A DNA stretch of 64,000 bases from Streptomyces sp. MH60 (GTDB taxonomy: Bacteria; Actinomycetota; Actinomycetes; Streptomycetales; Streptomycetaceae), in the NCBI RefSeq assembly GCF_002939385.1, contig NZ_MULI01000013.1:62001-126000 (forward strand). Reading direction: 5' to 3'. Below, piece after piece: positions 1-11,051 of the stretch (within the stretch, counting starts at the first letter, position 1; each line of letters starts with the position of its first letter). Below the pieces are notes generated by a model. The model did not search any database and was not told the DNA's origin. It saw only the letters and a list, made by a program, of their open reading frames with translations. The position numbers and the translations under genes are program-made.

Positions 1-861
1 GGTGTTCTGGAAGTGGGCGACCGGCTTGCCGAAGACGGTGCGGTCCTGCACGTACTGCTTGGCGAACCGGACGGCGGCCTTGGCCTGGGCGTAGGCGCCG
101 AAGGCGATGCCCCAGCGCTCGGAGGCCAGGTTGTGGCCGAGGTAGGAGAAGCCCTTGTTCTCCTCGCCGAGCAGGTCCTCGACGGGGACCTTGACGTCGA
201 CGAAGGCCAGCTCGGCGGTGTCGGAGGTGCGCAGGCCCAGCTTGTCGAGCTTGCGGCCCACCGAGTAGCCCTCGGACTCGGTGTCCACGGCGAACAGGGA
301 GATGCCGTGGCGGCGGTCCTCGGCCGTGGGCGCGGCGGTGCGGGCGCAGACGATGACACGGTCGGCGTGCACGCCGCCGGTGATGAAGGTCTTGGCGCCG
401 TTGAGGACGTAGTGGGTGCCGTCCTCGGAGAGCTTGGCGGTGGACTTCATGCCCGCGAGGTCGGAGCCGGTGCCGGGCTCCGTCATCGCGATGGCCCACA
501 TCTCCTCGCCGGTGACGAACTTCGGCAGGTAGCGCTTCTTCTGCTCGTCGGTGGCCAGCATGTTGATGTAGGGCAGGGCGAGCAGCACGTGGACGCCGGA
601 GCCGCCGAACTGGACGCCCGCGCGGGCGGTCTCCTCGTACAGGACGGCCTCGAACTTGTGGCTGTCCATGCCGGCGCCGCCGAACTCCTCGGGCACGTTG
701 ATGCCGAAGATGCCCAGCTCGCCGAGCTTGTAGTAGAACTCGCGCGGCGCCTGGCCCGCGGCGAACCAGTCGTCGTAGACGGGGACGACCTCGGCCTCGA
801 TGAAGGCGCGGAGGGTCTCCCGGAACGCCTCGTGGTCCTCGTTGAACACCGTACGGCGCAC
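1..861 (-). CDS. Acyl-CoA dehydrogenase, C-terminus cut by window edge
   Basis: This is a flavin-dependent acyl-CoA dehydrogenase, which oxidises acyl-CoA to enoyl-CoA and passes electrons to ETF. The 287 codons visible run from MRRTVFNEDHEAF to HFQNT, and the frame stays open to base 1, so roughly the last quarter of a normal 380-aa enzyme is missing. The FAD/substrate signature AMTEPGTGSDLAG and the KTFITGG stretch are present. I chose the GTG start because GGAGGT lies just upstream, although the upstream GTG-rich sequence gives other options. It lies downstream of the TetR gene on the same strand, with its own 125-bp leader containing a palindrome. It is probably part of fatty or branched acyl-CoA catabolism with the neighbouring carboxylase operon; the exact substrate is unknown. 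Confidence 0.9.
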   Translation of the reverse strand, partial: MRRTVFNEDHEAFRETLRAFIEAEVVPVYDDWFAAGQAPREFYYKLGELGIFGINVPEEFGGAGMDSHKFEAVLYEETARAGVQFGGSGVHVLLALPYINMLATDEQKKRYLPKFVTGEEMWAIAMTEPGTGSDLAGMKSTAKLSEDGTHYVLNGAKTFITGGVHADRVIVCARTAAPTAEDRRHGISLFAVDTESEGYSVGRKLDKLGLRTSDTAELAFVDVKVPVEDLLGEENKGFSYLGHNLASERWGIAFGAYAQAKAAVRFAKQYVQDRTVFGKPVAHFQNT

Positions 862-885
862 CGCGCCACCTCCAGGGTACGAATA

Positions 886-903
886 TCTAAGCGCTTGCTC
901 AGA
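886..903. promoter_or_regulatory. Candidate TetR-type operator (AAGCGCTT core)
   Basis: The palindromic core AAGCGCTT (889-896) sits inside TCTAAGCGCTTGCTCAGA, about 30 bp upstream of the acyl-CoA dehydrogenase start. Its position suggests regulation of that gene. It differs from the GTTARCGSTCRTTAAC pair next door, so a different repressor may bind it. Confidence 0.35.
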
Positions 904-986
904 CTTCACGGTACCGGTGAGTAGGGAGGAGCGTCCAGACCGGGACGCGGGTAACCCTCGTCACTCCCCCTGCCGCCGGAGGGGCC

Positions 987-1586
987 CTACGCCTCCCCCA
1001 CCGCCGCGAACGCCCCCCGCGCCATCCGGTGCAGCAGGGACGCCGTCACCGCGCGGCCGGGGAGGGAGCCGGGGCGGCCCAGGTGCGGGGTGGAGTTCAG
1101 GAGACCGAAGACGGAGTGGACGGCGGAGCGGGCGGCGGGCTCGGCGGCCGCCGGGTAGACCTCCCGGAGCACCCCGACCCACAGCTCGACGTACTGCCGC
1201 TGCAACTGGCGCACCATCTTGCGGTCGGCGTCCCGGAGGCGGTCCAGCTCGCGGTCGTGCAGGGTGATGAGCGGGCGGTCGTCGAGCGCGAAGTCGATGT
1301 GCCCCTCGATCAGCGAGTCGAGGACCGCCTCGGAGCCGGCCGCCCCGTCCGCCTCCGCCAGCCGCCGCTTGGCCCCGGTCAGCAGCGAGTCGCTGATCCC
1401 GACCAGCAGCTCGGCGAGCATCGCGTCCTTGCCGGGGAAGTGCCGGTACAGGCCGGGGCCGCTGATGCCGACCGCGGCGCCTATCTCGTCCACGCCCACC
1501 CCGTGGAAGCCGCGCTCGGCGAAGAGCCGGGCGGCCTCCTTGAGGATCTGCTCGCGGCGGGTGGGGGCGTCGGTTCTGGTGGCCAT
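987..1586 (-). CDS. TetR-family transcriptional repressor of the acyl-CoA/leucine catabolic operon
   Basis: This is a 199-aa TetR-family repressor. The N-terminal helix-turn-helix covers about residues 12-58 (REQILKEAARLFAERGF, then GISGPGLYRHFPGKDAML, the usual recognition-helix pattern). The remainder is an alpha-helical ligand domain with no close recognisable signature. It is transcribed divergently from the carboxylase operon across a 106-bp gap holding two copies of one 16-bp palindromic site. This is the classic layout for an autoregulated local repressor, so an acyl-CoA intermediate is the likely inducer (inference). The ATG start is followed by the canonical Arg-rich N-terminus, though no strong ribosome-binding site is seen. 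Confidence 0.9.
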   Translation of the reverse strand: MATRTDAPTRREQILKEAARLFAERGFHGVGVDEIGAAVGISGPGLYRHFPGKDAMLAELLVGISDSLLTGAKRRLAEADGAAGSEAVLDSLIEGHIDFALDDRPLITLHDRELDRLRDADRKMVRQLQRQYVELWVGVLREVYPAAAEPAARSAVHSVFGLLNSTPHLGRPGSLPGRAVTASLLHRMARGAFAAVGEA

Positions 1587-1608
1587 GGGACCAATTCTAG
1601 ACAGGGCG

Positions 1609-1654
1609 GTTAGCGGTCGTTAACCTGAAGGAAAATGCGTTAACGCTCATTAAC
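1609..1654. promoter_or_regulatory. Two tandem TetR operators, GTTARCGSTCRTTAAC
   Basis: GTTAGCGGTCGTTAAC (1609-1624) and GTTAACGCTCATTAAC (1639-1654) are near-identical imperfect palindromes whose starts are exactly 30 bp apart. They lie between the TetR gene and the divergent carboxylase gene. The spacing corresponds to about three helical turns, so two dimers could bind the same face of the DNA. Confidence 0.65.
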
Positions 1655-1692
1655 CGATCGACCGATCGACCATCGGGTGAGGGGACCGCAGG

Positions 1693-3309
<1,617 letters not shown>

Positions 3310-3320
3310 GGAGGGGACCC

Positions 3321-5294
3321 ATGCAGAACACGAACGGGACGCCGCGCATGTTCGACACCGTGCTCGTCGCCAACCGGGGCGAGATCGCCGTCCGCGTCAT
3401 CCGGACCCTGCGCGCGATGGGCGTGCGCTCGGTGGCGGTCTTCTCCGACGCCGACGCGGACGCACGGCACGTGCGGGAGGCCGACGAGGCGGTACGGATC
3501 GGCCCGGCGCCGGCGACGGAGAGCTATCTGTCCGTGGAGCGGCTGCTGGAGGCGGCGGCCCGGACGGGGGCACAGGGGGTTCACCCGGGGTACGGCTTCC
3601 TCGCCGAGAACGCGCGTTTCGCGCGGGCCTGCGAGGAGGCGGGGCTGGTCTTCATCGGGCCGTCCGCCGACGCCATCGCCCTGATGGGCGACAAGATCCG
3701 GGCCAAGGAGACGGTGCGGGCTGCCGGGGTGCCGGTCGTCCCCGGCTCCAGCGGCAGCGGGCTCACCGACGAGCAGCTCGCCGACGCCGCCCGCGAGATC
3801 GGCACCCCGGTGCTACTCAAGCCGTCGGCGGGCGGTGGCGGCAAGGGCATGCGGCTGGTGCGGGACGCGGCCGTGCTGGCCGACGAGATCGCCGCCGCCC
3901 GCCGCGAGGCGCGCGCCTCCTTCGGCGACGACACGCTGCTGGTGGAGCGTTGGATCGACCGGCCCCGGCACATCGAGATCCAGGTGCTGGCCGACGGTCA
4001 CGGCAACGTGGTGCACCTGGGCGAGCGCGAGTGCTCGCTCCAGCGCCGGCACCAGAAGGTGATCGAGGAGGCGCCGAGCGTCCTGCTGGACGAGGCGACG
4101 CGGGCGGCGATGGGCGAGGCGGCCGTGCAGGCGGCCCGCTCCTGCGGCTACCGGGGCGCGGGCACGGTGGAGTTCATCGTCCCCGGGAGCGACCCCTCCC
4201 AGTACTACTTCATGGAGATGAACACCCGTCTCCAGGTCGAGCACCCGGTGACGGAGCTGGTGACCGGCCTGGACCTGGTGGAGTGGCAGCTGCGGGTGGC
4301 GGCCGGCGAGCGGCTCGGGTTCACGCAGGAGGACGTACGGCTGACCGGGCACGCCATCGAGGCCCGCCTGTGCGCCGAGGACCCTTCGCGCGGCTTCCTG
4401 CCCTCCGGCGGCACGGTGCTGCGGCTGCGCGAGCCCGAGGGCGACGGTGTGCGCACCGACTCCGGGCTCAGCGAGGGCACCGAGGTCGGCAGCCTGTACG
4501 ACCCGATGCTGTCCAAGGTGATCGCGTACGGCCCCGACCGGGAGACCGCGCTGCGCAGGCTCCGGGCGGCGCTGGCCGGGACGGTCACCCTGGGCGTGCA
4601 GACCAACGCCGGGTTCCTGCGGCGGCTGCTCGCGCACCCGGCGGTGGTGGCGGGCGAGCTGGACACCGGGCTGGTGGAGCGCGAGGTCGACGGCCTGGTC
4701 GCCACCGGCGTACCGGAGGAGGTGTACGAGGCGGCGGCGGCCGTACGGCTGGAGGCGCTGCGCCCGCGCGGTGAGGGCTGGACGGACCCGTTCTCGGTGC
4801 CCAGCGGCTGGCGCACCGGCGGCGAGCCCAAGCCGGTCTCCTTCCCGCTGCGTGCACCGGGACTCGAACCCGTCACGCACACGCCGCGCGGCGCCCACAC
4901 CGTCACCGACGACCAGGTCGCCGTGACCCTGGACGGCGTCCGGCACACCTTCCACCGTGCCGCCGACTGGCTGGGCCGCGACGGCGACGCCTGGCAGGTG
5001 CGCGACCACGATCCGGTCGCCGCGTCCCTCGACCGGGCCGCCCACGCGGGCGCCGACTCGCTGACCGCACCGATGCCGGGCACGGTGACGGTGGTGAAGG
5101 TCGCCGTCGGCGACGAGGTGAGCGCCGGGCAGAGCCTGCTGGTGGTGGAGGCGATGAAGATGGAGCACGTCATCTCCGCCCCGCACGCGGGCACCGTCGC
5201 CGAGCTGGACGTGGCGCCGGGCACGACCGTCGCCATGGACCAGGTGCTCGCGGTCATCGCACCCACCGACGACGCAGCGGAGGAGACGGCATGA
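3321..5294 (+). CDS. Acyl-CoA carboxylase alpha subunit (biotin carboxylase + BCCP)
   Basis: This 657-aa fused subunit carries the biotin carboxylase domain at about residues 12-460, beginning [19 protein letters not shown]. It includes the ATP-grasp glycine loop [12 protein letters not shown] and the catalytic segment [17 protein letters not shown] linker/BT domain follows, and the last 75 residues form a biotinyl domain with the lysine motif EAMKMEH. The ATG at 3321 follows GAGGGGAC and begins 11 bp after the beta-subunit stop. The open frame extends much further upstream but only as read-through inside the beta gene. Its stop overlaps the next ATG (ATGA), indicating translational coupling to HMG-CoA lyase. 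Confidence 0.93.
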   Translation: MQNTNGTPRMFDTVLVANRGEIAVRVIRTLRAMGVRSVAVFSDADADARHVREADEAVRIGPAPATESYLSVERLLEAAARTGAQGVHPGYGFLAENARFARACEEAGLVFIGPSADAIALMGDKIRAKETVRAAGVPVVPGSSGSGLTDEQLADAAREIGTPVLLKPSAGGGGKGMRLVRDAAVLADEIAAARREARASFGDDTLLVERWIDRPRHIEIQVLADGHGNVVHLGERECSLQRRHQKVIEEAPSVLLDEATRAAMGEAAVQAARSCGYRGAGTVEFIVPGSDPSQYYFMEMNTRLQVEHPVTELVTGLDLVEWQLRVAAGERLGFTQEDVRLTGHAIEARLCAEDPSRGFLPSGGTVLRLREPEGDGVRTDSGLSEGTEVGSLYDPMLSKVIAYGPDRETALRRLRAALAGTVTLGVQTNAGFLRRLLAHPAVVAGELDTGLVEREVDGLVATGVPEEVYEAAAAVRLEALRPRGEGWTDPFSVPSGWRTGGEPKPVSFPLRAPGLEPVTHTPRGAHTVTDDQVAVTLDGVRHTFHRAADWLGRDGDAWQVRDHDPVAASLDRAAHAGADSLTAPMPGTVTVVKVAVGDEVSAGQSLLVVEAMKMEHVISAPHAGTVAELDVAPGTTVAMDQVLAVIAPTDDAAEETA

Positions 5295-6238
5295 ACGCAC
5301 CGGAACTGGGCCTCCCGATGCCCGTACCGGCCGAGGGCCTGCCCGCCCGCGTCCGTATCCACGAGGTCGGCGCGCGCGACGGGCTGCAGAACGAGAAGGC
5401 GACCGTGCCGACGGCCGTCAAGGCGGAGTTCATCCGGCGCCTGGCCGGCACGGGCCTGACCACCGTCGAGGCGACGAGCTTCGTCCACCCCAAGTGGGTC
5501 CCCCAGCTGGCGGACGCGGAGGAGCTGTTCCCGGAGGTGGCGGACCTGCCCGTCGAGCTGCCGGTGCTGGTGCCGAACGAGCGCGGCCTGGAGCGGGCCC
5601 TCGCGCTCGGCGCGCGCCGCGTCGCGGTCTTCGCCAGCGCCACGGAGTCCTTCGCCAAGGCCAACCTCAACCGCACGGTGGACGAGGCACTGGCCATGTT
5701 CGAGCCGGTGGTGTCCCGGGCGAAGGCGAGCGACGTCCACGTCCGCGGCTATCTCTCCATGTGCTTCGGCGACCCGTGGGAGGGCCCCGTCCCGGTCCCC
5801 CAGGTGGTGCGGGTCTGCCGGTCCCTGCTGGAGATGGGCTGCGACGAGCTGAGCCTGGGCGACACCATCGGGGTGGCGACCCCGGGCCATGTGACGGCCC
5901 TGCTCACCGCGCTGAGCGAAGCGGGTGTGCCGGTCTCCGCGCTGGGCGTGCACTTCCACGACACCTACGGCCAGGCCCTGGCCAACACGCTGGCCGCGCT
6001 CCAGCGGGGCGTCACCACGGTCGACGCCTCCGCCGGCGGTCTCGGCGGCTGCCCCTTCGCCAAGTCCGCCACCGGCAACCTCGCCACCGAAGACCTCGTG
6101 TGGATGCTGCGGGGCCTCGGCATCGACACCGGAGTCGACCTCGGCCGTCTGGTCGCCACAAGCGTCTGGATGGCCGCGCACCTGGGCCGACCGAGCCCGT
6201 CCCGCACCGTTCGAGCCCTCTCCCACCAGGAGTCGTGA
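5291..6238 (+). CDS. mvaB: Hydroxymethylglutaryl-CoA lyase
   Basis: This 315-aa HMGL-family TIM-barrel enzyme cleaves HMG-CoA to acetoacetate and acetyl-CoA, the last dedicated step of leucine catabolism. The N-terminal active-site motif is [11 protein letters not shown], and the family signature [15 protein letters not shown] carries the catalytic cysteine loop. The metal ligands HFHDTYGQ are present. It overlaps the biotin carboxylase stop by four bases and is followed five bases later by the dehydrogenase. A related CoA lyase function is possible, but the complete signature and neighbours make HMG-CoA the best assignment. Confidence 0.92.
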   Translation: MNAPELGLPMPVPAEGLPARVRIHEVGARDGLQNEKATVPTAVKAEFIRRLAGTGLTTVEATSFVHPKWVPQLADAEELFPEVADLPVELPVLVPNERGLERALALGARRVAVFASATESFAKANLNRTVDEALAMFEPVVSRAKASDVHVRGYLSMCFGDPWEGPVPVPQVVRVCRSLLEMGCDELSLGDTIGVATPGHVTALLTALSEAGVPVSALGVHFHDTYGQALANTLAALQRGVTTVDASAGGLGGCPFAKSATGNLATEDLVWMLRGLGIDTGVDLGRLVATSVWMAAHLGRPSPSRTVRALSHQES

Positions 6239-6243
6239 ACACC

Positions 6244-7404
6244 ATGGACCACAAGCTCTCCCCCGAACTGGAAGAACTGCGCCGCACGGTCGAACAGTTC
6301 GCGCACGACGTGGTGGCGCCGAAGATCGGCGACTTCTACGAGCGGCACGAGTTCCCGTACGAGATCGTCCGCGAGATGGGCCGCATGGGTCTGTTCGGGC
6401 TGCCGTTCCCGGAGGAGTACGGCGGCATGGGCGGTGACTACTTCGCCCTCGGCGTGGCCCTGGAGGAGCTGGCCCGGGTCGACTCGTCGGTGGCGATCAC
6501 GCTGGAGGCGGGCGTCTCGCTGGGCGCGATGCCGCTCCACCTGTTCGGCACCGAGGAGCAGAAGCGCGCGTGGCTGCCCCGGCTGTGCTCGGGCGAGATC
6601 CTGGGCGCCTTCGGCCTCACCGAGCCGGACGGCGGCAGCGACGCGGGCGCGACCCGTACGACGGCCCGCCTGGACGAGGCCACGAACGAGTGGGTGATCA
6701 ACGGCACCAAGTGCTTCATCACCAACTCCGGCACGGACATCACCGGCCTGGTGACGGTCACGGCGGTCACCGGCCGCAAGCCGGACGGCAGGCCCCTGAT
6801 CTCGTCGATCATCGTCCCGTCGGGCACCCCGGGCTTCACGGTGGCCGCCCCGTACTCGAAGGTCGGCTGGAACGCCTCGGACACCCGTGAGCTGTCCTTC
6901 GCCGACGTCCGGGTCCCGGCGGCGAACCTGCTCGGCGAGCGGGGGCGCGGCTACGCGCAGTTCCTGCGCATCCTGGACGAGGGCCGGGTCGCCATCGCCG
7001 CACTGGGCACGGGACTCGCGCAGGGCTGTGTGGACGAGTCGGTCGCCTACGCGAAGGAACGTCACGCCTTCGGCAAGCCCATCGGCGCCAACCAGGCCAT
7101 CCAGTTCAAGATCGCCGACATGGAGATGAAGGCCCACACGGCCCGCCTCGCCTGGCGGGACGCGGCCTCGCGCCTGGTGGCGGGCGAGCCGTTCAAGAAG
7201 GAGGCGGCGCTGGCGAAGCTGTACTCGTCGACGGTCGCGGTGGACAACGCCCGGGACGCCACCCAGATCCACGGCGGCTACGGCTTCATGAACGAGTACC
7301 CGGTGGCCCGCATGTGGCGGGACGCGAAGATCCTGGAGATCGGCGAGGGCACCAGCGAGGTCCAGCGGATGCTGATCGCACGGGAGTTGGGGCTGGTGAG
7401 CTGA
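6244..7404 (+). CDS. Acyl-CoA dehydrogenase, isovaleryl-CoA type
   Basis: This full-length 386-aa acyl-CoA dehydrogenase is last in the leucine-catabolic operon. The flavin-binding motif AFGLTEPDGGSDAGA and the C-terminal family signature QIHGGYGFMNEYPVARMWRDAKILEIGEGTSE (seen as consecutive segments) are intact, with a catalytic acidic residue in the IGEGTSE region. With carboxylase and HMG-CoA lyase upstream, isovaleryl-CoA is the likely substrate; 2-methylacyl-CoA is an alternative. The ATG follows the lyase stop by five bases. A strong hairpin follows the stop codon. Confidence 0.9.
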   Translation: MDHKLSPELEELRRTVEQFAHDVVAPKIGDFYERHEFPYEIVREMGRMGLFGLPFPEEYGGMGGDYFALGVALEELARVDSSVAITLEAGVSLGAMPLHLFGTEEQKRAWLPRLCSGEILGAFGLTEPDGGSDAGATRTTARLDEATNEWVINGTKCFITNSGTDITGLVTVTAVTGRKPDGRPLISSIIVPSGTPGFTVAAPYSKVGWNASDTRELSFADVRVPAANLLGERGRGYAQFLRILDEGRVAIAALGTGLAQGCVDESVAYAKERHAFGKPIGANQAIQFKIADMEMKAHTARLAWRDAASRLVAGEPFKKEAALAKLYSSTVAVDNARDATQIHGGYGFMNEYPVARMWRDAKILEIGEGTSEVQRMLIARELGLVS

Positions 7405-7418
7405 GCCCCGGGCGGCCG

Positions 7419-7449
7419 GGGGTGGGGGCGGTACCAGGGCCCCCACCCC
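7419..7449 (+). terminator. Hairpin terminator after the acyl-CoA catabolic operon
   Basis: An 11-bp perfect stem, GGGGTGGGGGC (7419-7429) with GCCCCCACCCC (7439-7449), lies 15 bp after the dehydrogenase stop. There is no U-tract, as is common in Streptomyces. Confidence 0.6.
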
Positions 7450-7460
7450 TGGACAAGATC

Positions 7461-7480
7461 TGAGGTTAGGCTAACCTACC
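7461..7480. promoter_or_regulatory. Iron box (DmdR1/IdeR-type operator) of desE
   Basis: TGAGGTTAGGCTAACCTACC matches the actinobacterial iron-box consensus TTAGGTTAGGCTAACCTAA with mismatches only at its ends. It lies 56 bp upstream of the siderophore-binding lipoprotein gene. By established knowledge of DmdR1/IdeR, Fe(II)-loaded repressor would shut off transcription in iron-replete cells. Confidence 0.88.
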
Positions 7481-7535
7481 TTCGAATTGTCCCGCAGAGC
7501 ACGACGCTCCGCACCGTTCGAAGGCAGCCACCACC

Positions 7536-8576
7536 ATGCCCCACGCCAGCGCTACCCACCCGACCCGCCGCGGAATCCTCGCCGCCGGCGGCGCCCTCGG
7601 CCTCGGCGCCGTGCTCGCGGCCTGCGGGGACGGCGACAAGGACAGCGGCGGGACGAGCGAAGGCGCCGCCAAGTCCGGTCCCTGGTCCTTCAAGGACGAC
7701 CGCGGCACGACCGTGAAGCTGGACCAGGTGCCGACGGCCATCGTCGCCTTCACCGGCGTCGCCGCCGCTCTCTTCGACTACGGCGTCCAGGTCAAGGGCG
7801 TCTTCGGCCCGACCACCACCAAGGACGGCAAGCCCGACGTGCAGGCCGGCGACCTGGACGTGGACAAGGTCACCGTCCTCGGCAACGAGTGGGGCAAGCT
7901 CAACGTCGAGAAGTACGCCTCCCTCGCCCCCGAGGTGCTCATCACCACGACGTTCGACACCGCGGGCACCCTGTGGTCCGTCCCGGAGGAGTCGAAGGAC
8001 AAGATCGCCAAGCTCGCCCCGAGCGTGGCGGTCTCCGTCTTCGACCGGCAGCTCACCCAGCCGCTCCAGCGCATGTGGGAGCTGGCCGAGTCGCTCGGCG
8101 CCGACATGAAGGCCAAGAAGGTCACCGACGCCAAGGCCGCCTTCGACAAGGCCGCCGCCCGGCTGCGCGCCGCCGCCAGGGCCAGGCCCGAGATCCGGGT
8201 GCTGGCCGGCTCCGCGAGCCCCGACCTGTTCTACGTCTCCGGCACCAACCTCTCGGTGGACCTGGAGTACTTCAAGGCCCTCGGCGTGAACTTCGTCGAG
8301 CCCTCCGAGGAGGCCAAGAAGGCGACCGGCGGCTGGTTCGAGAGCCTGAGCTGGGAGAACGTCGACAAGTACCCGGCCGACGTCATCATCATGGACGACC
8401 GCGCCTCGACCATCCAGCCCGCCGACATCACCGAGGGCACCTGGAAGAAGCTCCCCGCGGTCAAGGCCGGCCAGGTCATCGCCCGCTCCCCCGAGCCGAT
8501 CCTGTCCTACGACAAGTGCACCCCTCTGCTGGACAACCTGGCCGAGGCGATCGAGAACGCCAAGAAGGTCGGCTGA
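7536..8576 (+). CDS. desE: Ferrioxamine-binding lipoprotein of a siderophore ABC importer
   Basis: This 346-aa extracytoplasmic siderophore receptor starts with a twin-arginine-like TRRGILAAGG signal. The lipobox ending LAAC gives a lipidated cysteine near residue 29, followed by a charged Gly/Ser-rich tether. The mature part has the FecB/BtuF-like layout, with two lobes (TVKLDQVPTAIVAFTG; PEVLITTTFDTAGT) joined by a long helix. Position beside desABCD and behind an iron box identifies it as the desferrioxamine receptor. No permease or ATPase lies next to it, so import components are elsewhere. Confidence 0.92.
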   Translation: MPHASATHPTRRGILAAGGALGLGAVLAACGDGDKDSGGTSEGAAKSGPWSFKDDRGTTVKLDQVPTAIVAFTGVAAALFDYGVQVKGVFGPTTTKDGKPDVQAGDLDVDKVTVLGNEWGKLNVEKYASLAPEVLITTTFDTAGTLWSVPEESKDKIAKLAPSVAVSVFDRQLTQPLQRMWELAESLGADMKAKKVTDAKAAFDKAAARLRAAARARPEIRVLAGSASPDLFYVSGTNLSVDLEYFKALGVNFVEPSEEAKKATGGWFESLSWENVDKYPADVIIMDDRASTIQPADITEGTWKKLPAVKAGQVIARSPEPILSYDKCTPLLDNLAEAIENAKKVG

Positions 8577-8601
8577 CCCACCCCCTTCTCCGGAGCCCCT
8601 C

Positions 8602-9462
8602 ATGACGACGGCCGTTGCCGCCCCGTTCCGTTTCTTCTCCCTCCAGGTCGTACGGACGAGACGGCTCGGCCCGTCCCTGGCCCGGGTCACCTTCGCGGGG
8701 CCCGGTCTGCGCGCCTTCCACTCCGACGGCCTGGACCAGTCGCTGTCGCTGTTCCTGCCGCACCCGGGGCAGGCCGAACCGGCGGTCCCCGTCGAGTTGG
8801 GCGAGGGCTGGTGGCAGGGCTGGCGCGAACTGCCGGACGACGTGCGGGCGGTGATGCGCTCGTACACGCTGCGGGCGCTGCGCCGGGGCGACGACGGGCA
8901 CACCGCCGAGATCGACGTCGACTTCGTCCTGCACGGGGTCGCGGCCGGGGCCGCCCTCGAAGCCGGTCCCGCCGCCCGCTGGGCCGCCGGCGCCGCCCCC
9001 GGCGACCGCGTACTGGTGCTCGGCCCCGCGATCGCCGACAACCGGGCGATCCGCTTCCGGCCGCCCGAGGACACCGACCTGGTGGTGGTCTGGGGCGACG
9101 AGACCGCCGTACCGGCCGCCTGCGCGATCGTGGAGGCTCTCCCGGCCGGCACCCGCGCCCGGGTCTGGCTGGAGGTGCCGCACGCCGAGGACGTGCAGGA
9201 CCTCCGGACGGCCGCGGACGCCGAGGTCACCTGGCTGGTCAGGGGCACCGGCGGCGGACCCGGGGCGACCCTCGCCGCCCTCCGGGACGCCCGATTCCCG
9301 CCCGCCGAACGTCCCTACGTCTGGATCGCGGGCGAGTCAGGGTGCGTCAAGGAGCTGCGGCGGCACTTCGTGGGCGAGCGCGGCATCGACCGCCGGCGCG
9401 TCACCTTCGTCGGCTACTGGCGCCGCGGCCTGACGGAGGAACAACTCCGCGAGCAGGGCTGA
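8602..9462 (+). CDS. Siderophore-interacting FAD-dependent ferric reductase (SIP family)
   Basis: This 286-aa cytoplasmic protein belongs to the ViuB/SIP family, which reductively releases iron from imported ferrisiderophores. The FAD-binding barrel includes MRSYTLRAL (the RxYT flavin motif) near residue 88. The NAD(P)H-binding half contains LVVVWGDETAVPA and ends YWRRGLTEEQ, typical of the family. It starts 25 bp after desE with a GGAG ribosome-binding site and probably shares its iron-box promoter. In the desferrioxamine system it would reduce ferrioxamine (inference from context); the name desF has been used for such genes. Confidence 0.88.
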   Translation: MTTAVAAPFRFFSLQVVRTRRLGPSLARVTFAGPGLRAFHSDGLDQSLSLFLPHPGQAEPAVPVELGEGWWQGWRELPDDVRAVMRSYTLRALRRGDDGHTAEIDVDFVLHGVAAGAALEAGPAARWAAGAAPGDRVLVLGPAIADNRAIRFRPPEDTDLVVVWGDETAVPAACAIVEALPAGTRARVWLEVPHAEDVQDLRTAADAEVTWLVRGTGGGPGATLAALRDARFPPAERPYVWIAGESGCVKELRRHFVGERGIDRRRVTFVGYWRRGLTEEQLREQG

Positions 9463-9524
9463 CGTCCGGCGCCATGAGGCCACAGTGACAGCGGTCACCC
9501 AGGGGCACGCATTTGATCGACTCA

Positions 9525-9547
9525 ACTTAGGTTAGGCTAACCTAAGT
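9525..9547. promoter_or_regulatory. Iron box of the desABCD operon (perfect palindrome)
   Basis: The 19-bp core TTAGGTTAGGCTAACCTAA (9527-9545) equals the consensus, and symmetry extends two more bases each side, giving a 23-bp perfect palindrome around a central G. It lies 61 bp upstream of desA. It is a stronger match than the desE site. Confidence 0.93.
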
Positions 9548-9608
9548 CGAAGCGAGGGTTCCGCCCTCTTCCGCCCCTCTCGGACCGTCCCCACCGGAGG
9601 ACCCCCAC

Positions 9609-11051
9609 ATGCGCTCGCACCTGCTCAACGACGCCACCGCGGAGCAGTACCGCCGCTCCGTGACCGAAGGAGTCGAGCGGGTGGCCGCCAGAATCGCCAC
9701 CACCGACCGGCCGTTCACCGGTGTCACGGTCGACGCCCTCTCCCCCCGCATCGACGGGATCGACCTCGACCGGCCCCTGCACGACACGGCCGCGGTCCTC
9801 GACGAGCTGGAGGACGTCTACCTGCGCGACGCCGTCTACTTCCACCACCCCCGCTATCTCGCCCACCTCAACTGCCCGGTCGTCATACCGGCGGTGCTCG
9901 GCGAGGCGGTCCTGTCCGCCGTCAACTCCTCGCTGGACACCTGGGACCAGTCGGCCGGCGGCACGCTCATCGAGCGCAAGCTGATCGACTGGACCTGCGC
10001 CCGCATCGGCCTCGGCCCGGCGGCCGACGGCGTGTTCACCTCGGGCGGCACCCAGTCCAACCTCCAGGCGCTGCTGCTCGCCCGCGAGGAGGCGAAAGCC
10101 GAATCACTCGCCGACCTCCGCATCTTCGCCTCCGAGGTCAGCCACTTCAGCGTGAAGAAGTCGGCGAAACTGCTCGGCCTCGGCCCCGACGCCGTCGTGT
10201 CGGTCCCCGTCGACCGCGACAAGCGCATGCAGACCGTCGCCCTCGCCCGTGAGCTGGAGCGCTGCGCGAAGGACGGCCTGGTCCCCATGGCCGTCGTCGC
10301 CACCGGCGGCACCACCGACTTCGGCTCGATCGACCCGCTGCCGGAGATCGCCGGGCTGTGCCAGCAGTACGGCGTGTGGATGCACGTCGACGCGGCCTAC
10401 GGCTGCGGACTGCTCGCCTCCCTGAAGTACCGGCACCGCATCGACGGCATCGAGCGGGCCGACTCGGTCACCGTGGACTACCACAAGTCCTTCTTCCAGC
10501 CGGTCAGTTCGTCCGCCGTGCTGGTCCGCGACGCGGCCACGCTGCGCCACGCCACCTACCACGCGGAGTACCTCAACCCGCGCCGCATGGTGCAGGAACG
10601 CATCCCCAACCAGGTGGACAAGTCCCTCCAGACCACTCGCCGCTTCGACGCGCTCAAGCTGTGGATGACGCTGCGCGTGATGGGCGCCGACGGCATCGGC
10701 GAACTCTTCGACGAGGTCTGCGACCTGGCCGCCGAGGGCTGGAAACTGCTCGCCGCCGACCCGCGCTTCGACGTGGTCGTCCAGCCGTCGCTGTCCACCC
10801 TGGTCTTCCGCTGCATCCCGGCGGCCGTCACCGACCCCGCCGAGATCGACCGCGCCAACCTGTACGCCCGCAAGGCCCTGTTCGCCTCCGGTGACGCCGT
10901 GGCCGCGGGCACCAAGGTGGCCGGCCGCCACTACCTGAAGTTCACCCTGCTCAACCCCGAGACGACCCCGGCCGACATCGCCGCCGTCCTCGACCTGATC
11001 GCCGGCCACGCCGAGCAGTACCTGGGAGACTCCCTTGACCGCGCTTCCTGA
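9609..11051 (+). CDS. desA: PLP-dependent lysine decarboxylase, desferrioxamine biosynthesis
   Basis: This 480-aa group II PLP decarboxylase makes cadaverine from L-lysine, the first step of desferrioxamine synthesis. Visible features are [19 protein letters not shown] (cofactor phosphate region), HVDAAYGCG (aspartate contacting PLP) and the Schiff-base lysine in [16 protein letters not shown]. Ten bases upstream, GGAGG precedes the ATG. The 3' end overlaps the next gene by 17 bp. The iron box upstream places the whole operon under iron repression. Confidence 0.95.
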   Translation: MRSHLLNDATAEQYRRSVTEGVERVAARIATTDRPFTGVTVDALSPRIDGIDLDRPLHDTAAVLDELEDVYLRDAVYFHHPRYLAHLNCPVVIPAVLGEAVLSAVNSSLDTWDQSAGGTLIERKLIDWTCARIGLGPAADGVFTSGGTQSNLQALLLAREEAKAESLADLRIFASEVSHFSVKKSAKLLGLGPDAVVSVPVDRDKRMQTVALARELERCAKDGLVPMAVVATGGTTDFGSIDPLPEIAGLCQQYGVWMHVDAAYGCGLLASLKYRHRIDGIERADSVTVDYHKSFFQPVSSSAVLVRDAATLRHATYHAEYLNPRRMVQERIPNQVDKSLQTTRRFDALKLWMTLRVMGADGIGELFDEVCDLAAEGWKLLAADPRFDVVVQPSLSTLVFRCIPAAVTDPAEIDRANLYARKALFASGDAVAAGTKVAGRHYLKFTLLNPETTPADIAAVLDLIAGHAEQYLGDSLDRAS

